Assembly: GCF_000170955.2 (NCBI RefSeq)
Contig: NZ_ABCY02000001.1
Coordinates: forward strand, 372,001 to 436,000
Direction of reading: 5' to 3'
Length of the DNA: 64,000 bases
DNA from: Borreliella valaisiana VS116
Lineage (GTDB): Bacteria > Spirochaetota > Spirochaetia > Borreliales > Borreliaceae
Each line of letters begins with the position of its first letter. Positions within the stretch are counted from its first letter, which is position 1. The notes beneath the pieces were generated by a model. It saw nothing but the letters and a program-made list of their open reading frames with translations, was not told the DNA's origin and made no database searches. Below are positions 8,907-18,744 of this stretch, piece after piece. A program made the translations under genes and the position numbers.

Positions 8907-10240
8907 TTATTAAAATCCTCTTTGTAATTTAAAATCTCTGTTTTAATGTGCGAATATAAATCATTAATAAAAATTCTCTTCTGGGTCATATTATTTCTTT
9001 CTCTAATAGTAACTGTTTTATCCTCAACAGTGTTGTAGTCTACTGTTACACAATAAGGAGTTCCTATTTCGTCTTGACGTCTATACCTTTTACCTATTGT
9101 TCCATTATCATCGTAAAATATATGAAAATCATCACAAAGCTCCATATAAATCCTTCTGGCAATTTCAATAAGCTCAATTTTTTTAACAAGAGGAAATATA
9201 GCAATTTTATAAGGAGCTAACTTAGGATGTAATCTTAGAACAATACGCTTATCTCCATCTGAGAGTTTCTCCTCAGAATAAGCATCACAAAGGGTCATTA
9301 AAACAGACCTTGTAAGCCCGGCAGAAGTTTCAATAACATAAGGCACATATCTCTCTTTTGTTAACAAATCATGATATTCAAATATTTTAGGTTTGTTGGA
9401 AAATTTAGAATGCTGAGTTAAATCATAATTACCCCTATTGTGAATACCTTCTACTTCTTGAAATCCAAATGGAAATTCATACTCAATATCAAATGCAGAT
9501 TTTGCATAATGAGCAAGTTGTGTTGAATCATGAGCTTTGAATCTTAATCTATCGGGTCTAATTTTAAGAGTTTCTATAAAAAAATTCATTCTATTTTGCT
9601 GCCAATAACAAAACCATTCATCTATTTGCTTGGGATGAACAAAAAACTGCATTTCCATTTGCTCAAACTCACAAGTTCTAAATATAAAATTTTTAGTAAC
9701 TATCTCATTTCTAAACGCTTTACCTACCTGAGCAATTCCAAAAGGAATCTTAAGCCTTGAAGAATCCAAAACATTTCTAAAATTAACAAAAATTCCTTGT
9801 GCTGTCTCGGGCCTTAAATAAATCTCACTAGAACTGTCCTCTACTACTCCAATATGAGTCTTAAACATTAAATTAAAACTTCTTGGAGCAGTAAAATTAT
9901 TCCCAACTTTGCAATTTGGACAATTTTTTGACAAATCAATAAAATCAGCTCTAAATCTACTTTTACAATCTTTGCAATCAACCATAGAATCTGAAAAACC
10001 ATCAACATGACCAGATGCTTTCCAAATTTCAGATCGCATAAAAATAGCACTGTCTAAACCTACAATATTTTCATGCAAGTACACCATGCTCTTCCACCAC
10101 TCTTTTTTTATATTTTTTTTAAGTTCAACTCCCAAAGGACCATAATCCCAAGCTCCAGAAAGACCCCCATAAACCTCTGAAGACTGAAACACAAACCCTT
10201 TTCTTTTTGCAAGAGAAATAATATCTTCCATTCTAACCAT
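8903..10240 (-). CDS. glyS: glycyl-tRNA synthetase, single-chain (alpha2) type
   Basis: A 445-residue class II synthetase charging tRNA-Gly. It is the single-chain dimer form of eukaryotes, archaea and some bacteria, not the two-subunit bacterial form. Motifs include the N-terminal YGGLSGAWDYGPLG, a Cys4 zinc site (two CxxC pairs near residues 75-100), motif 2 region FRNEIVTKNFIFRTCEFEQ and C-terminal anticodon-binding residues. The ATG at 10240 has AAGGA seven bases upstream; Met4 is a less likely alternative. It overlaps tyrS by 4 bases and follows gltX by 17 bases, forming a synthetase operon. Confidence 0.97.
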   Translation of the reverse strand: MVRMEDIISLAKRKGFVFQSSEVYGGLSGAWDYGPLGVELKKNIKKEWWKSMVYLHENIVGLDSAIFMRSEIWKASGHVDGFSDSMVDCKDCKSRFRADFIDLSKNCPNCKVGNNFTAPRSFNLMFKTHIGVVEDSSSEIYLRPETAQGIFVNFRNVLDSSRLKIPFGIAQVGKAFRNEIVTKNFIFRTCEFEQMEMQFFVHPKQIDEWFCYWQQNRMNFFIETLKIRPDRLRFKAHDSTQLAHYAKSAFDIEYEFPFGFQEVEGIHNRGNYDLTQHSKFSNKPKIFEYHDLLTKERYVPYVIETSAGLTRSVLMTLCDAYSEEKLSDGDKRIVLRLHPKLAPYKIAIFPLVKKIELIEIARRIYMELCDDFHIFYDDNGTIGKRYRRQDEIGTPYCVTVDYNTVEDKTVTIRERNNMTQKRIFINDLYSHIKTEILNYKEDFNK

Positions 10241-10257
10241 AAAAATATCCTTAATAA

Positions 10258-11730
10258 TTATTCATTTATTCTTAAAAATTCCTGTGCCAATTTTATTCTT
10301 TCAAAAACTTTAGACTTACCTAACAATTTTAAAGAATCAAAAAGCGGCGGAGAAACTTTGCTGCCAAGCACTGCAATTCTAATAGGAAGAAGAATTTCTC
10401 CTAATTTAAAACCATTACTCTCAGCAAAATTATAAAAAATTTTATCATTTTCCTCTGACGATCTTTTTTCAAATCCTTCTAAAACAGGCTTTACTAATTC
10501 TAAAATAGAGCAAACCTCTTTAGCCGTTTTTTTTCTACTTAAAAACTCATCTAAATTCCAAGATTTAATGTCTTCATAAAAAAATCTGGTCATATTTAAA
10601 GCATCACTTAGCTTTTTAATTCTACTCTTTACAAGAGGAATTAATAATTTTAATTTTTGACTCTCTTGTAAAGTACTAGGATTAGAAACATACCCTTTTT
10701 TTTGGAAAAAAGGAAGTAAAAGATTAAATAAATCTTCATCTTTTTTTTCTCTAATATAGTAGCTATTGAAAAAATCCAATTTATTATAATCAAAAATTGC
10801 AGGAGATTTATTGATCTTTTCAATTGAAAAAAATTGCTCAAGGTCATTTTTTGAAAAAAATTCTCTCTTATCATCATAAGACCAGCCAAGCAATGTAACA
10901 TAATTAATAATAGCTTCTGGAAGATACCCATCTTCAATAAACTGCCTTAAAGCTGTTGATCCATGCCTTTTGCTTAATTTTTGACCATCATTTCCCATAA
11001 CCATTGGAAGATGACAATAAATAGGCGGCTTCCAATTAAGAGCCTTATAAAGAAGCGCATGCAATGGGCCTGAAGAAACCCATTCTTGAGCTCTTAATAC
11101 ATGGGTAATTTTCATTAAATAATCATCAACAACATTCGCAAGATGGTAAGTCGGAAGTCCATCTGATTTAAGAATTACAGGATCAGGGCTAATGTCTTTA
11201 TTTGACCATGTAATCCTTCCAAGCAAAACATCATCAAAGCTAGTATCCCCTTCTAAAGGAATTTTAAATCTGACAACAGGCTTGATTTTTTTAATTAACG
11301 CATTCTCAACTTCGTCATCACTTAAATTCCTACAATGCCTATCATATCCGGGTGGCATCTTATTAATATTTTGAATTTTCTTAATCCTTTCCAACCTTTC
11401 AGAACTACAATAGCAATAATAAGCGTGCCCAGATTCAATTAAGTATTTAGCATATTGTTTATATATTATACTTCTTTGAGACTGAACATAGGGCGCATAA
11501 TCGCCCCCTACAATAGGACCTTCATCAAAAGAAATACCTAGCCATTTAAGACTTGAATAAAGATCATTTTCTGCTTCTGGAAAATATCTGCTCTGATCTG
11601 TATCCTCAATTCTAAGTAAAAATTTACCCCCACAAGACTTTGCAAAAAAATAATTAAACAAAGCTGTTCTAATCCCACCAATATGTTGCAAACCCGTTGG
11701 AGAAGGCGCATAACGAACTCTTATACTCAA
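10258..11730 (-). CDS. gltX: glutamyl-tRNA synthetase
   Basis: A 490-residue class I synthetase. The HIGH motif is in [20 protein letters not shown], the catalytic-domain region contains [21 protein letters not shown] sequence (here [13 protein letters not shown]), and the KMSKS equivalent is KLSKRHGS. Borrelia lacks GlnRS to my knowledge, so the enzyme is expected to be non-discriminating, charging tRNA-Gln with Glu for GatCAB; this is inferred. It leads the gltX-glyS-tyrS-clpA-gpsA run, all on one strand with short gaps. A 12-base gap separates it from the upstream membrane protein gene. Confidence 0.97.
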   Translation of the reverse strand: MSIRVRYAPSPTGLQHIGGIRTALFNYFFAKSCGGKFLLRIEDTDQSRYFPEAENDLYSSLKWLGISFDEGPIVGGDYAPYVQSQRSIIYKQYAKYLIESGHAYYCYCSSERLERIKKIQNINKMPPGYDRHCRNLSDDEVENALIKKIKPVVRFKIPLEGDTSFDDVLLGRITWSNKDISPDPVILKSDGLPTYHLANVVDDYLMKITHVLRAQEWVSSGPLHALLYKALNWKPPIYCHLPMVMGNDGQKLSKRHGSTALRQFIEDGYLPEAIINYVTLLGWSYDDKREFFSKNDLEQFFSIEKINKSPAIFDYNKLDFFNSYYIREKKDEDLFNLLLPFFQKKGYVSNPSTLQESQKLKLLIPLVKSRIKKLSDALNMTRFFYEDIKSWNLDEFLSRKKTAKEVCSILELVKPVLEGFEKRSSEENDKIFYNFAESNGFKLGEILLPIRIAVLGSKVSPPLFDSLKLLGKSKVFERIKLAQEFLRINE

Positions 11731-11742
11731 AAAACAACTCCT

Positions 11743-12510
11743 TCAATAAAAAACATCTTTTTTAGAAAAATCATAAATATAATAAAAAACAACAAAAAAT
11801 AAATTCGAACCAAGTAGTCTTGTATGCTTAGAATCTATCCTATTTTTAAATTTATAATATCGATTTCTAATCTCAATTTTCTTGCTTTCAAGCAAATCAA
11901 AAGATATTTTTGATTTTCGTAATAAATAATAAAAATAAAGAGTAAAAATATCATTTTTTAAAAAAAACTTATCTAAAAAATTTACTAACTCTTTTAGCTT
12001 TAAATGCTCTTCAAATGACAACATGCTAAGAGCCTCGCAATATTTTACCCACTTGTTTCTACTGAACTTGTAATTTAAAATTAAACTAAAAGCTTTTTCC
12101 TTCTCTCTAAAACTAATAAGAACAGAATAAAGCTCTATTATTGTCTTATATCTTAATTTATTGTCTTTTAAATAAAAATAAAGCTCATCAAGGCTTTTTT
12201 TGTCTTGTTTTATTAAAATAAACCTAAGAAGAATAGATATTTCAAAAACACTTTTAAGCTTTTTACGAACCATTTTAAGCTTTAAAAAAGTAAATGTATC
12301 TTCCATCCCATTTAAAATAAAATATAATCTTGGAGAAAAATATTTGGAATAAATAACATTAAAAACAATCACTAGTAAAAAATAAATTACAATAAATTGG
12401 TAATTAAACAAAATAAAGCTTAATTCCATTTGAAATCTTAAAATTGCAAGAAAATAAACAAATAATCCAAGAAATATAATATTAAAGCCTAAGCGTATTT
12501 TTTCTACCAT
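11743..12510 (-). CDS. hypothetical membrane protein
   Basis: A 255-residue protein that I do not assign to a family. Two hydrophobic segments near the N-terminus (about residues 8-25 and 33-52) would anchor it in the inner membrane. The remaining ~200 residues are basic, helical and probably cytoplasmic, with repeated short Lys/Leu-rich helices resembling TPR-like solenoids, though no consensus repeat is clear. It lies 12 bases upstream of gltX and is likely cotranscribed with the synthetases, which need not imply a shared role. Position matches BB0373. Confidence 0.75.
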   Translation of the reverse strand: MVEKIRLGFNIIFLGLFVYFLAILRFQMELSFILFNYQFIVIYFLLVIVFNVIYSKYFSPRLYFILNGMEDTFTFLKLKMVRKKLKSVFEISILLRFILIKQDKKSLDELYFYLKDNKLRYKTIIELYSVLISFREKEKAFSLILNYKFSRNKWVKYCEALSMLSFEEHLKLKELVNFLDKFFLKNDIFTLYFYYLLRKSKISFDLLESKKIEIRNRYYKFKNRIDSKHTRLLGSNLFFVVFYYIYDFSKKDVFY

Positions 12511-12635
12511 AAAAATCTCTTCAAAAGAAGCTTAATTCAAAAATTGAGATATAATAAGTATATTATACTAATAGATAGACAATTAATAAATAATATGATA
12601 TACATGGTTATTAGAGCTTACTTTCAAGGAAATAA

Positions 12636-13775
12636 ATGCAAAATTTTGAAAGCATTATCAAAAATATAAAAAATTCGTCATATTTAATAGATAAGGAATT
12701 CTTAGTTTGGCCTGAGAATGCATTTATTGGAGACAAAAACATTGCGCTTATTGAAAAATGGAAATTAAAATCATACATTAAAGAGAGAACAAATTTTTTC
12801 AGTGATGATTCTGTTAAAAAAGAATATGAAGAAATACACAAAAAATTCGACGAAGAGGCTATTTCTAGTTACCATGTAATAATAAGCAATTTAGAAGAAA
12901 TTTATGAAAATTGCAAAAGAAATAAAAAAATATATTACCAAGATATTATACCTACTGTAAAAAAAGTAATAGAATTTTATAAGAAACAGAAAAAAATTTT
13001 TATCAAATATTTTAGAATTCCTAAGCTTTCTGCAAATTATCACATTATTCATTCAGTAAATACAGCTATCTTAACAGTAGCTCTTGGTAATGAAATGGGA
13101 CTAAATAACTACAAAACAGTAGAACTTTGTAGTATTGCGCTTTTACATAAAATAGGGTTTCTATTTATCCCATCAAAAATCAGCGAAAAAAAGGAAACAT
13201 TAACTGACGAAGAACTAAGCATAATAAAAAAATATCCTATAATCAGCTATAAAGTAGCTTCAACGAGCAATTTGTCAAGATCAATATGTTTGACACTTTT
13301 AACACACAAAGAAAATCTAGACGGGACAGGCTATCCTAAAGGCCTGACAAGTGAAAACATAAGCATAGAATCAAATATAATAGGAGCTGCTAGCGCCTAT
13401 TCTGCTATCATTTTAGATAAGACCTACAAAAAATCTTTTAATTCTGGGGCATCTATTATTGAATTAATTAAAGATGCTGACAAAAAATTTGACAAAAGAG
13501 TTTTAAAGTTAATAATCAATGCAATATCTTCTTGCCCTTTAGACTTTATTGTAGAACTTAATGACAATTCTATAGCCAAAATAGTAGATATAGATGATTC
13601 TAACCCAAATCTCCCATACATAAACTACATAATAAAAGATGGAAAAGTTGTAGACAAAAATGAGCAATCTAGCATTCAGTCTATACCAAACACAAACACA
13701 GGAATAAAAAAAATACTCAATCAAAATGAAATAGAATTAATTAAAAATAAACATTCTTTAACGAATATTATATAA
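12636..13775 (+). CDS. pdeB: HD-GYP domain protein PdeB with altered metal-ligand positions
   Basis: A 379-residue cytoplasmic protein. The ~120 N-terminal residues are helical with no recognised domain. Residues ~135-300 follow the HD-GYP phosphodiesterase pattern: IIHSVNTAIL, LLHKIGFLFIP, THKENLDGTGYPKGL and AAASAYSAI-like helix (GAASAYSAI). The GYP signature is intact, but the usual HD pair reads His171-Lys172 and the usual HHE reads HKE, removing two expected metal ligands. The B31 orthologue (PdeB, BB0374) is, from memory, reported to hydrolyse c-di-GMP and to affect motility. The ATG has AAGGA upstream. It precedes pfs by 24 bases and may lead the pfs-metK-luxS operon. Confidence 0.85.
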   Translation: MQNFESIIKNIKNSSYLIDKEFLVWPENAFIGDKNIALIEKWKLKSYIKERTNFFSDDSVKKEYEEIHKKFDEEAISSYHVIISNLEEIYENCKRNKKIYYQDIIPTVKKVIEFYKKQKKIFIKYFRIPKLSANYHIIHSVNTAILTVALGNEMGLNNYKTVELCSIALLHKIGFLFIPSKISEKKETLTDEELSIIKKYPIISYKVASTSNLSRSICLTLLTHKENLDGTGYPKGLTSENISIESNIIGAASAYSAIILDKTYKKSFNSGASIIELIKDADKKFDKRVLKLIINAISSCPLDFIVELNDNSIAKIVDIDDSNPNLPYINYIIKDGKVVDKNEQSSIQSIPNTNTGIKKILNQNEIELIKNKHSLTNII

Positions 13776-13799
13776 AAACACTTAAAGGGAGAAAAAAGC

Positions 13800-14513
13800 A
13801 TGATTTTAATCATATCAGCCATGCAAGAAGAAGCAGAAGAAATAAACAAAATGCTTGATGACAAAGAAGAAGTTATATTAAACGGCTGCTTAGCAAATAC
13901 AAAAAATTATAAAGGAAAAATTCTGGGAAAAGATGTAATATCCTTAACTACAGGAATTGGAAAAGTTAACGCAGCGACTTGGAGCAATCAAATTATATCT
14001 AAGTATAAAATCACTCATATAATAAATTCTGGAAGTTCTGGTGGAATAAAAGAAAACTCTAACCTTAAAATCTCAGATATTGTAGTATCCTCAGAAACAG
14101 CATACTATGACTTTGACTTAACCAAGTTTGGACACAAAATAGGACAAGTCCCTAATTTGCCACAAAGGTTTAAAGCAGATGAAGAACTATTAAAAAAAAT
14201 AGTCAATATTGTTGACAGCAAGCTTTTAAACATTAATATCCATATTGGCCTAACACTAACAGGAGATCAATTTGTTGACAATGAAAAAAATCTTGAGACA
14301 ATTCAAAAAAATTTCAAAGATGCTTTAGCTGTAGATATGGAAGGAGCTGCAATAGCTCAAGTGGCACATATCTTTAAAATACCATTCATAATAATTCGTT
14401 CAATTTCCGATTTACCAAACAATAAAGACAACCATATAGACTTTAATACATTTTTAAAACAATCATCAATAAATTCTAGCAAAATGACAAAGGAACTTAT
14501 TAGGCTAATATGA
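13800..14513 (+). CDS. pfs: 5'-methylthioadenosine/S-adenosylhomocysteine nucleosidase
   Basis: A 237-residue nucleosidase that cleaves MTA and SAH, releasing adenine; its SAH product S-ribosylhomocysteine is the LuxS substrate. Visible are the catalytic Glu in SAMQEEAEE, the substrate loop [11 protein letters not shown] and the catalytic Asp in RSISDLP. There is no signal peptide, so this copy is cytoplasmic; Borrelia also has exported homologues elsewhere, from memory. The site AAGGGAG precedes the ATG. The stop overlaps the metK start as ATGA. Length is typical. Confidence 0.96.
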   Translation: MILIISAMQEEAEEINKMLDDKEEVILNGCLANTKNYKGKILGKDVISLTTGIGKVNAATWSNQIISKYKITHIINSGSSGGIKENSNLKISDIVVSSETAYYDFDLTKFGHKIGQVPNLPQRFKADEELLKKIVNIVDSKLLNINIHIGLTLTGDQFVDNEKNLETIQKNFKDALAVDMEGAAIAQVAHIFKIPFIIIRSISDLPNNKDNHIDFNTFLKQSSINSSKMTKELIRLI

Positions 14514-15688
14514 ATAAAATAATAGCAGCTAACCAAATTTTAACTTCTGAGGCTGTATCTGAAGGACATCCAGACAAAATTGCAGATCAAATCTCTGATG
14601 CCATCCTTGATGAAATGCTAAAATTAGATAAAAATGCAAAAGTAGCTTGCGAAGTCATAATTGCACAAAATTTAGTAGTAATAGCAGGAGAAATAAATAG
14701 TCCTGAAAAAAAACACATAGATATAAAAGAAATTGCTAAAAATATCATTAAAGATATAGGTTATACAAATATTGATTATGGGCTTGATTATAAAACAATA
14801 ACGGTAATAGACGCCATTGGCAATCAATCGCATGACATTGTAAACGCAATTGAAAAAAAAGGATCTAATACCCTTGGAGCAGGTGATCAGGGAATAATAT
14901 TTGGATATGCTTGCGATGAAACAAAAAATTTTTTACCCGCTCCTTATGAACTCGCCAATTCAATTCTAAAAAAAGCCAGCAATCTTAGAAAATCAGGAGC
15001 AATAGAATGGTTGAGACCCGACTCAAAATCTCAAGTCACTATGGAATACGATAAAAACAGAAATCCTGTAAAAATAAAAAATATTATAGTCTCTCACCAA
15101 CACCATCCAAATATCTCCCAAAAACTAATACGACAAACAATAATTGAAGAAATTATTAAGCCCACCATTCAAGACAAGTCGATGATTGATGAAAATACTA
15201 ATTATTGTATTAATCCTTCTGGAAATTTTGTAATTGGAGGACCTACCGGAGACACGGGCCTTACAGGAAGAAAAATTATTGCCGATAGCTATGGGGGATT
15301 TGCAAGACATGGAGGAGGAGCATATAGTGGGAAAGATGCCACAAAAGTAGACAGATCGGCTGCTTACATGGCAAGATATATCGCAAAAAATATGGTAGCA
15401 GCTGGAATTTCTAAAGAATTTGAAATACAACTTGCATATGCAATTGGAATTGAGAACCCAATATCCATTCAAATAACTGCAGGAATAAATGATCCCAAAT
15501 ATGAAAACAAAATATTAAATTTCATTGTCAATAACTTCGATTTAACTCCTAACGGTATAATTGAAAAATTAAAACTAAAACAACCCATATATCTTAAAAC
15601 TTCTACTTATGGCCATTTTGGAAAAAATGAATTTGAATGGGAAAAATTAGATTTTGTAAAAAAAATACACGCGGTGCTAAAAAAATGA
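14510..15688 (+). CDS. metK: S-adenosylmethionine synthetase
   Basis: A 392-residue enzyme making S-adenosylmethionine from methionine and ATP. Motifs include [42 protein letters not shown] and the glycine-rich phosphate loop [15 protein letters not shown]. It is coupled to pfs and luxS by ATGA overlaps on both sides, placing SAM production next to SAH detoxification. Length matches bacterial MetK. Confidence 0.97.
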   Translation: MNKIIAANQILTSEAVSEGHPDKIADQISDAILDEMLKLDKNAKVACEVIIAQNLVVIAGEINSPEKKHIDIKEIAKNIIKDIGYTNIDYGLDYKTITVIDAIGNQSHDIVNAIEKKGSNTLGAGDQGIIFGYACDETKNFLPAPYELANSILKKASNLRKSGAIEWLRPDSKSQVTMEYDKNRNPVKIKNIIVSHQHHPNISQKLIRQTIIEEIIKPTIQDKSMIDENTNYCINPSGNFVIGGPTGDTGLTGRKIIADSYGGFARHGGGAYSGKDATKVDRSAAYMARYIAKNMVAAGISKEFEIQLAYAIGIENPISIQITAGINDPKYENKILNFIVNNFDLTPNGIIEKLKLKQPIYLKTSTYGHFGKNEFEWEKLDFVKKIHAVLKK

Positions 15689-16158
15689 AAAAAATAACAA
15701 GCTTTACAATAGATCATACAAAATTAAACCCCGGCATATATGTTTCAAGAAAAGATACCTTTGAAAACGTAATATTTACTACAATGGACATTAGAATCAA
15801 AGCTCCCAACATCGAACCAATAATTGAAAATGCAGCAATACACACAATAGAACATATAGGCGCTACTTTACTTAGAAATAATGAAGTTTGGGCCGAAAAA
15901 ATAGTATATTTTGGTCCCATGGGATGCAGAACTGGTTTTTACTTAATAATTTTTGGAAACTATGAAAGTAAAGATATTGTTGACTTAATATCATGGCTTT
16001 TTTCCGAAATTGTAAATTTTTCAGAACCCATTCCAGGCGCAAGCCATAAAGAATGCGGAAATTACAAAGAACATAACCTTGATATGGCTAAATACGAAGC
16101 TTCTAAATACTTACAAATATTAAACAATATCAAAGAAGAAAATTTGATATATCCCTAA
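15685..16158 (+). CDS. luxS: S-ribosylhomocysteine lyase (AI-2 synthase)
   Basis: A 157-residue LuxS that converts S-ribosylhomocysteine to homocysteine and DPD, the AI-2 precursor. The metal site is HTIEH plus the Cys in [10 protein letters not shown]; the catalytic Cys lies in GPMGCRTG. The ATG overlapping the metK TGA (ATGA) is chosen because it starts with the family's [11 protein letters not shown] N-terminus and gives the standard length; a longer in-frame start 48 bases upstream lies inside metK. It ends convergently 10 bases from the next minus-strand gene. Borrelia is thought to lack a methionine synthase, so homocysteine may simply be a waste product; that is background knowledge. 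Confidence 0.97.
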   Translation: MKKITSFTIDHTKLNPGIYVSRKDTFENVIFTTMDIRIKAPNIEPIIENAAIHTIEHIGATLLRNNEVWAEKIVYFGPMGCRTGFYLIIFGNYESKDIVDLISWLFSEIVNFSEPIPGASHKECGNYKEHNLDMAKYEASKYLQILNNIKEENLIYP

Positions 16159-16168
16159 CTAATAAAAT

Positions 16169-16831
16169 TTACAAAATAGAAAGTATCTCGCTATCATTTT
16201 TTGTTGCTACGTCAAACTGAAAAATAAAACCTAGGGTTATTTTATGCATTTGATTTAAAAGTAAAAGTTTGTTATAAAAAATTGGAGAAATTGTATATTC
16301 CAAAAAAATAAAATCTATATTAATTCTAGCTCCAATGTCTACTCCCAAAACAACATTATTTAGCAATGCCCAATCATTTGAACCTCTAAAACGAATTTTG
16401 GCATCAATATATGAAAATTTTAAACCTGTAAAAAAGATTAAACTAAACATTGGGGTATAAGGCAAAAAGAAATAATTACCATACATTCTCATTGATATTG
16501 AGACATCTTTTACTATGAAATAACTTAGAGAATGCTTCAAATATGATCGATCATCCAACATAAACATAATATCTTTGGTGTAAGGGGTATAGCTTGGCAA
16601 AAATTTAATATCTAAATTAAATTCTCCACCAAATGCGAAATTTTGAGAAACATTAACACCAAGTCCACTGAAAAACTGATACCTAAGTCTTTCATAGAAG
16701 AATAAATCTTGGGTAAAATTATCAACACCAACCCCAACTCCATTGTATACATTAAGATAACCAGGAATGCCTGAATAAATTTTTAATGCATTAAGCATAA
16801 AAACAAAAAAGAAAAAAAAGTTTCTTCTCAT
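16169..16831 (-). CDS. hypothetical exported, outer-membrane-like protein
   Basis: A 220-residue protein with a Phe-rich N-terminal signal peptide (about residues 1-20, cleavage likely after the Ser/Gly near 20). The mature part alternates short hydrophobic, aromatic and glycine strands (GVGVGVDNF, FSGLGVNVSQNFAFGGEF, VVLGVDIGARI) like a small beta-barrel. No recognisable family beyond spirochaetal proteins. It is followed by a gap of 26 bases from the HIT gene upstream and may share its transcript. Position matches BB0378. Confidence 0.75.
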   Translation of the reverse strand: MRRNFFFFFVFMLNALKIYSGIPGYLNVYNGVGVGVDNFTQDLFFYERLRYQFFSGLGVNVSQNFAFGGEFNLDIKFLPSYTPYTKDIMFMLDDRSYLKHSLSYFIVKDVSISMRMYGNYFFLPYTPMFSLIFFTGLKFSYIDAKIRFRGSNDWALLNNVVLGVDIGARINIDFIFLEYTISPIFYNKLLLLNQMHKITLGFIFQFDVATKNDSEILSIL

Positions 16832-16857
16832 AAAGAATCCTTTTTGGCAAAATAAAT

Positions 16858-17277
16858 TTAAAGATTCATACTTATTTTCATAGATAATTCTTTAAATTTT
16901 TCAACTTCAAGATTAAGTTTATTGCCTCTCTTAAAACCAAAACCATCATTTTTAAATCTTGGAATTACATGGAAATGAGTATGAAAAACCTCTTGCCCTG
17001 CATCAGCTCCCAAAGAAGAATAAATATTTATTCCACTACAAATGCTTGAATTTATTTTTTTTAAAGCATTAGAAATTTTTTTACACACTCTTAAAATTCT
17101 CTCGTTAAATTTATCATCCATATTCAATAAATCCTCACTATGTTCTTTAGGAATAACAAGAGTATGTCCAAAAGTTAACGGATTAATATCCAAAAATGCT
17201 AAAACTAAATCGTCCTCATAAACTTTATAACTAGAAAGCTCTTTGTTTACTATTTTACAAAAAATGCAATTATACAT
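16858..17277 (-). CDS. HIT family nucleotide-binding protein
   Basis: A 139-residue cytoplasmic HIT (histidine triad) protein of the HinT type, which hydrolyses adenosine phosphoramidates or related AMP conjugates. Visible are CIFCKIVNKE at the N-terminus, PLTFGHTLVIPKEH, and the triad HTHFHVIPR near residue 95-103. Length is normal. Physiological substrate in Borrelia is unknown to me. It lies between mgtE and the hypothetical outer-membrane-like gene on the same strand. Confidence 0.93.
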   Translation of the reverse strand: MYNCIFCKIVNKELSSYKVYEDDLVLAFLDINPLTFGHTLVIPKEHSEDLLNMDDKFNERILRVCKKISNALKKINSSICSGINIYSSLGADAGQEVFHTHFHVIPRFKNDGFGFKRGNKLNLEVEKFKELSMKISMNL

Positions 17278-17326
17278 TAAAATATCCTATTATAAAAAAA
17301 TAACAATTAACACATTTAAATGAAAT

Positions 17327-18691
17327 TTAAATAGCATAACTAACCAAAACCCATTTTGCTATATTGAAATAAGCTATCAAAGTAATAGCATCTGCAATAG
17401 TAGTGATTAAAGGACCTGCCATAAGTGCTGGATCCAACTTGAAAATTTTAGCAACAATGGGCAAAAGACCTCCCAATATCTTTGCTACTGTCAAGCTTAC
17501 CATTAAGCAAGATGAAACTACAAACGCTATTTTCAGCTTATCAGCATGCTGTGGAGCTACAAAAAATACAATTCTTAAAAAATTAACACCAGCAAGAATT
17601 ACCCCCACTAAAATACTAACACATATTTCCTTTAAAAAAACCTTAAAAAAATCTTTTACCTTGATAGTACCAAGAGCAAGCTCACGAATTATTAACGCAG
17701 ATGCCTGAGAACCAGCATTACCCGAAGTATCCATTAAAAGAGGAATAAAACTAGCCAAAACCACTAAAGACAACATTAAATTTTGATAATTTGAAATGAT
17801 TGTAGCTGTAAAAGTAGAAGATACCATAAGAACTAAAAGCCAAATTATCCTATTTTTTGTCATAACCAAAATAGAAGTATCAAGATAAGAGGTATCTAAA
17901 GGTTTAACAGCGGCAATCATTTGAAAATCTTCAGTATTTACAGATTGAATAACTTCCAAAATATCATCAATAATAATAACACCTATCATTCTTCCTTCAT
18001 TATCAACAACAGGAACACTGGTAATGTCATATTTTTGGAAAAGAAGTGCAACATCTTCTTTCTCATCATTGACCCCCACAATATAAAAACCACTATTTCT
18101 CATTATTGATGACAGAATGACATCATCTTTGGCTAATATTAAATCCTCAATTTTTATCACTCCTTTTAAATGCTTTTCATCATCTGTAATATAATAAGTG
18201 TAAATATCTTCTTTGGTTTTAGCTACCCGTCTAATATAATCAAGAGCCTGACCAACAGTGAAATCTTCTTTAAGTTCAACATACTCAATTGTTACAATTG
18301 ATCCCGCAGAATCATCACTGTAAGACAAAAACTTATTAATGATTTCTCTATTCTCTTCTGTAGAGCTTGCTAAAAATCTCTGAACAACATTTGCAGGAAC
18401 CTCTTCTAAAAGATCAATAACATCATCAAGATTTAACTCATCAATCATTTCACTTATTTCTTTATTTGTAAAAGAATTTGCTAATTTGTTTTTTGTAGAT
18501 TGATCAAAATTAGAAAAAGTTTCAACTGCTATTTTTTTGGGCAAGAACCTGTAGAGTAAAATCAATTCAGATCCATTAAGTCTTTTAAGAGCCTCAGCAA
18601 TGTCAAAGGAATCGTGCTTTAAAAATTCTTCTTTAATTTTAGAATAACTCTTCTCTTTAAGAAAAATTCTCAATTCATCAATATCTATCAT
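17327..18691 (-). CDS. mgtE: magnesium transporter MgtE
   Basis: A 454-residue Mg2+ channel/transporter. Residues 1-130 form the helical MgtE N domain, residues 135-255 two CBS domains that sense cytoplasmic Mg2+, and residues ~285-454 about five transmembrane helices. The pore-lining signature is recognisable in PLLMDTSGNAGSQASALIIREL and near the C-terminus in DPALMAGPLITTIADAITL. GGAGG lies 7 bases before the ATG. Gating by Mg2+ binding to the CBS region is established for the family. It lies 53 bases after the trehalase-like gene. Confidence 0.95.
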   Translation of the reverse strand: MIDIDELRIFLKEKSYSKIKEEFLKHDSFDIAEALKRLNGSELILLYRFLPKKIAVETFSNFDQSTKNKLANSFTNKEISEMIDELNLDDVIDLLEEVPANVVQRFLASSTEENREIINKFLSYSDDSAGSIVTIEYVELKEDFTVGQALDYIRRVAKTKEDIYTYYITDDEKHLKGVIKIEDLILAKDDVILSSIMRNSGFYIVGVNDEKEDVALLFQKYDITSVPVVDNEGRMIGVIIIDDILEVIQSVNTEDFQMIAAVKPLDTSYLDTSILVMTKNRIIWLLVLMVSSTFTATIISNYQNLMLSLVVLASFIPLLMDTSGNAGSQASALIIRELALGTIKVKDFFKVFLKEICVSILVGVILAGVNFLRIVFFVAPQHADKLKIAFVVSSCLMVSLTVAKILGGLLPIVAKIFKLDPALMAGPLITTIADAITLIAYFNIAKWVLVSYAI

Positions 18692-18744
18692 TAAAAGGCC
18701 TCCAAAAATTTAAATTTTACAAGACATTTAATGAATCCAATTCA

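Noticed and set aside
12541..12570. Promoter upstream of pdeB from TTGAGA with TATTAT or TATACT
   Set aside because: Spacers are 11 to 14 bases, too short; the TATAAT at 12550 has no -35 partner.
15125..15472. 115-codon frame on the minus strand inside metK
   Set aside because: Composition (Cys/Ser-rich) and the lack of a ribosome binding site mark it as a complement of metK.
16159..16168. Terminator between luxS and the convergent outer-membrane-like gene
   Set aside because: Only 10 bases separate the two stops and no inverted repeat is visible around them.
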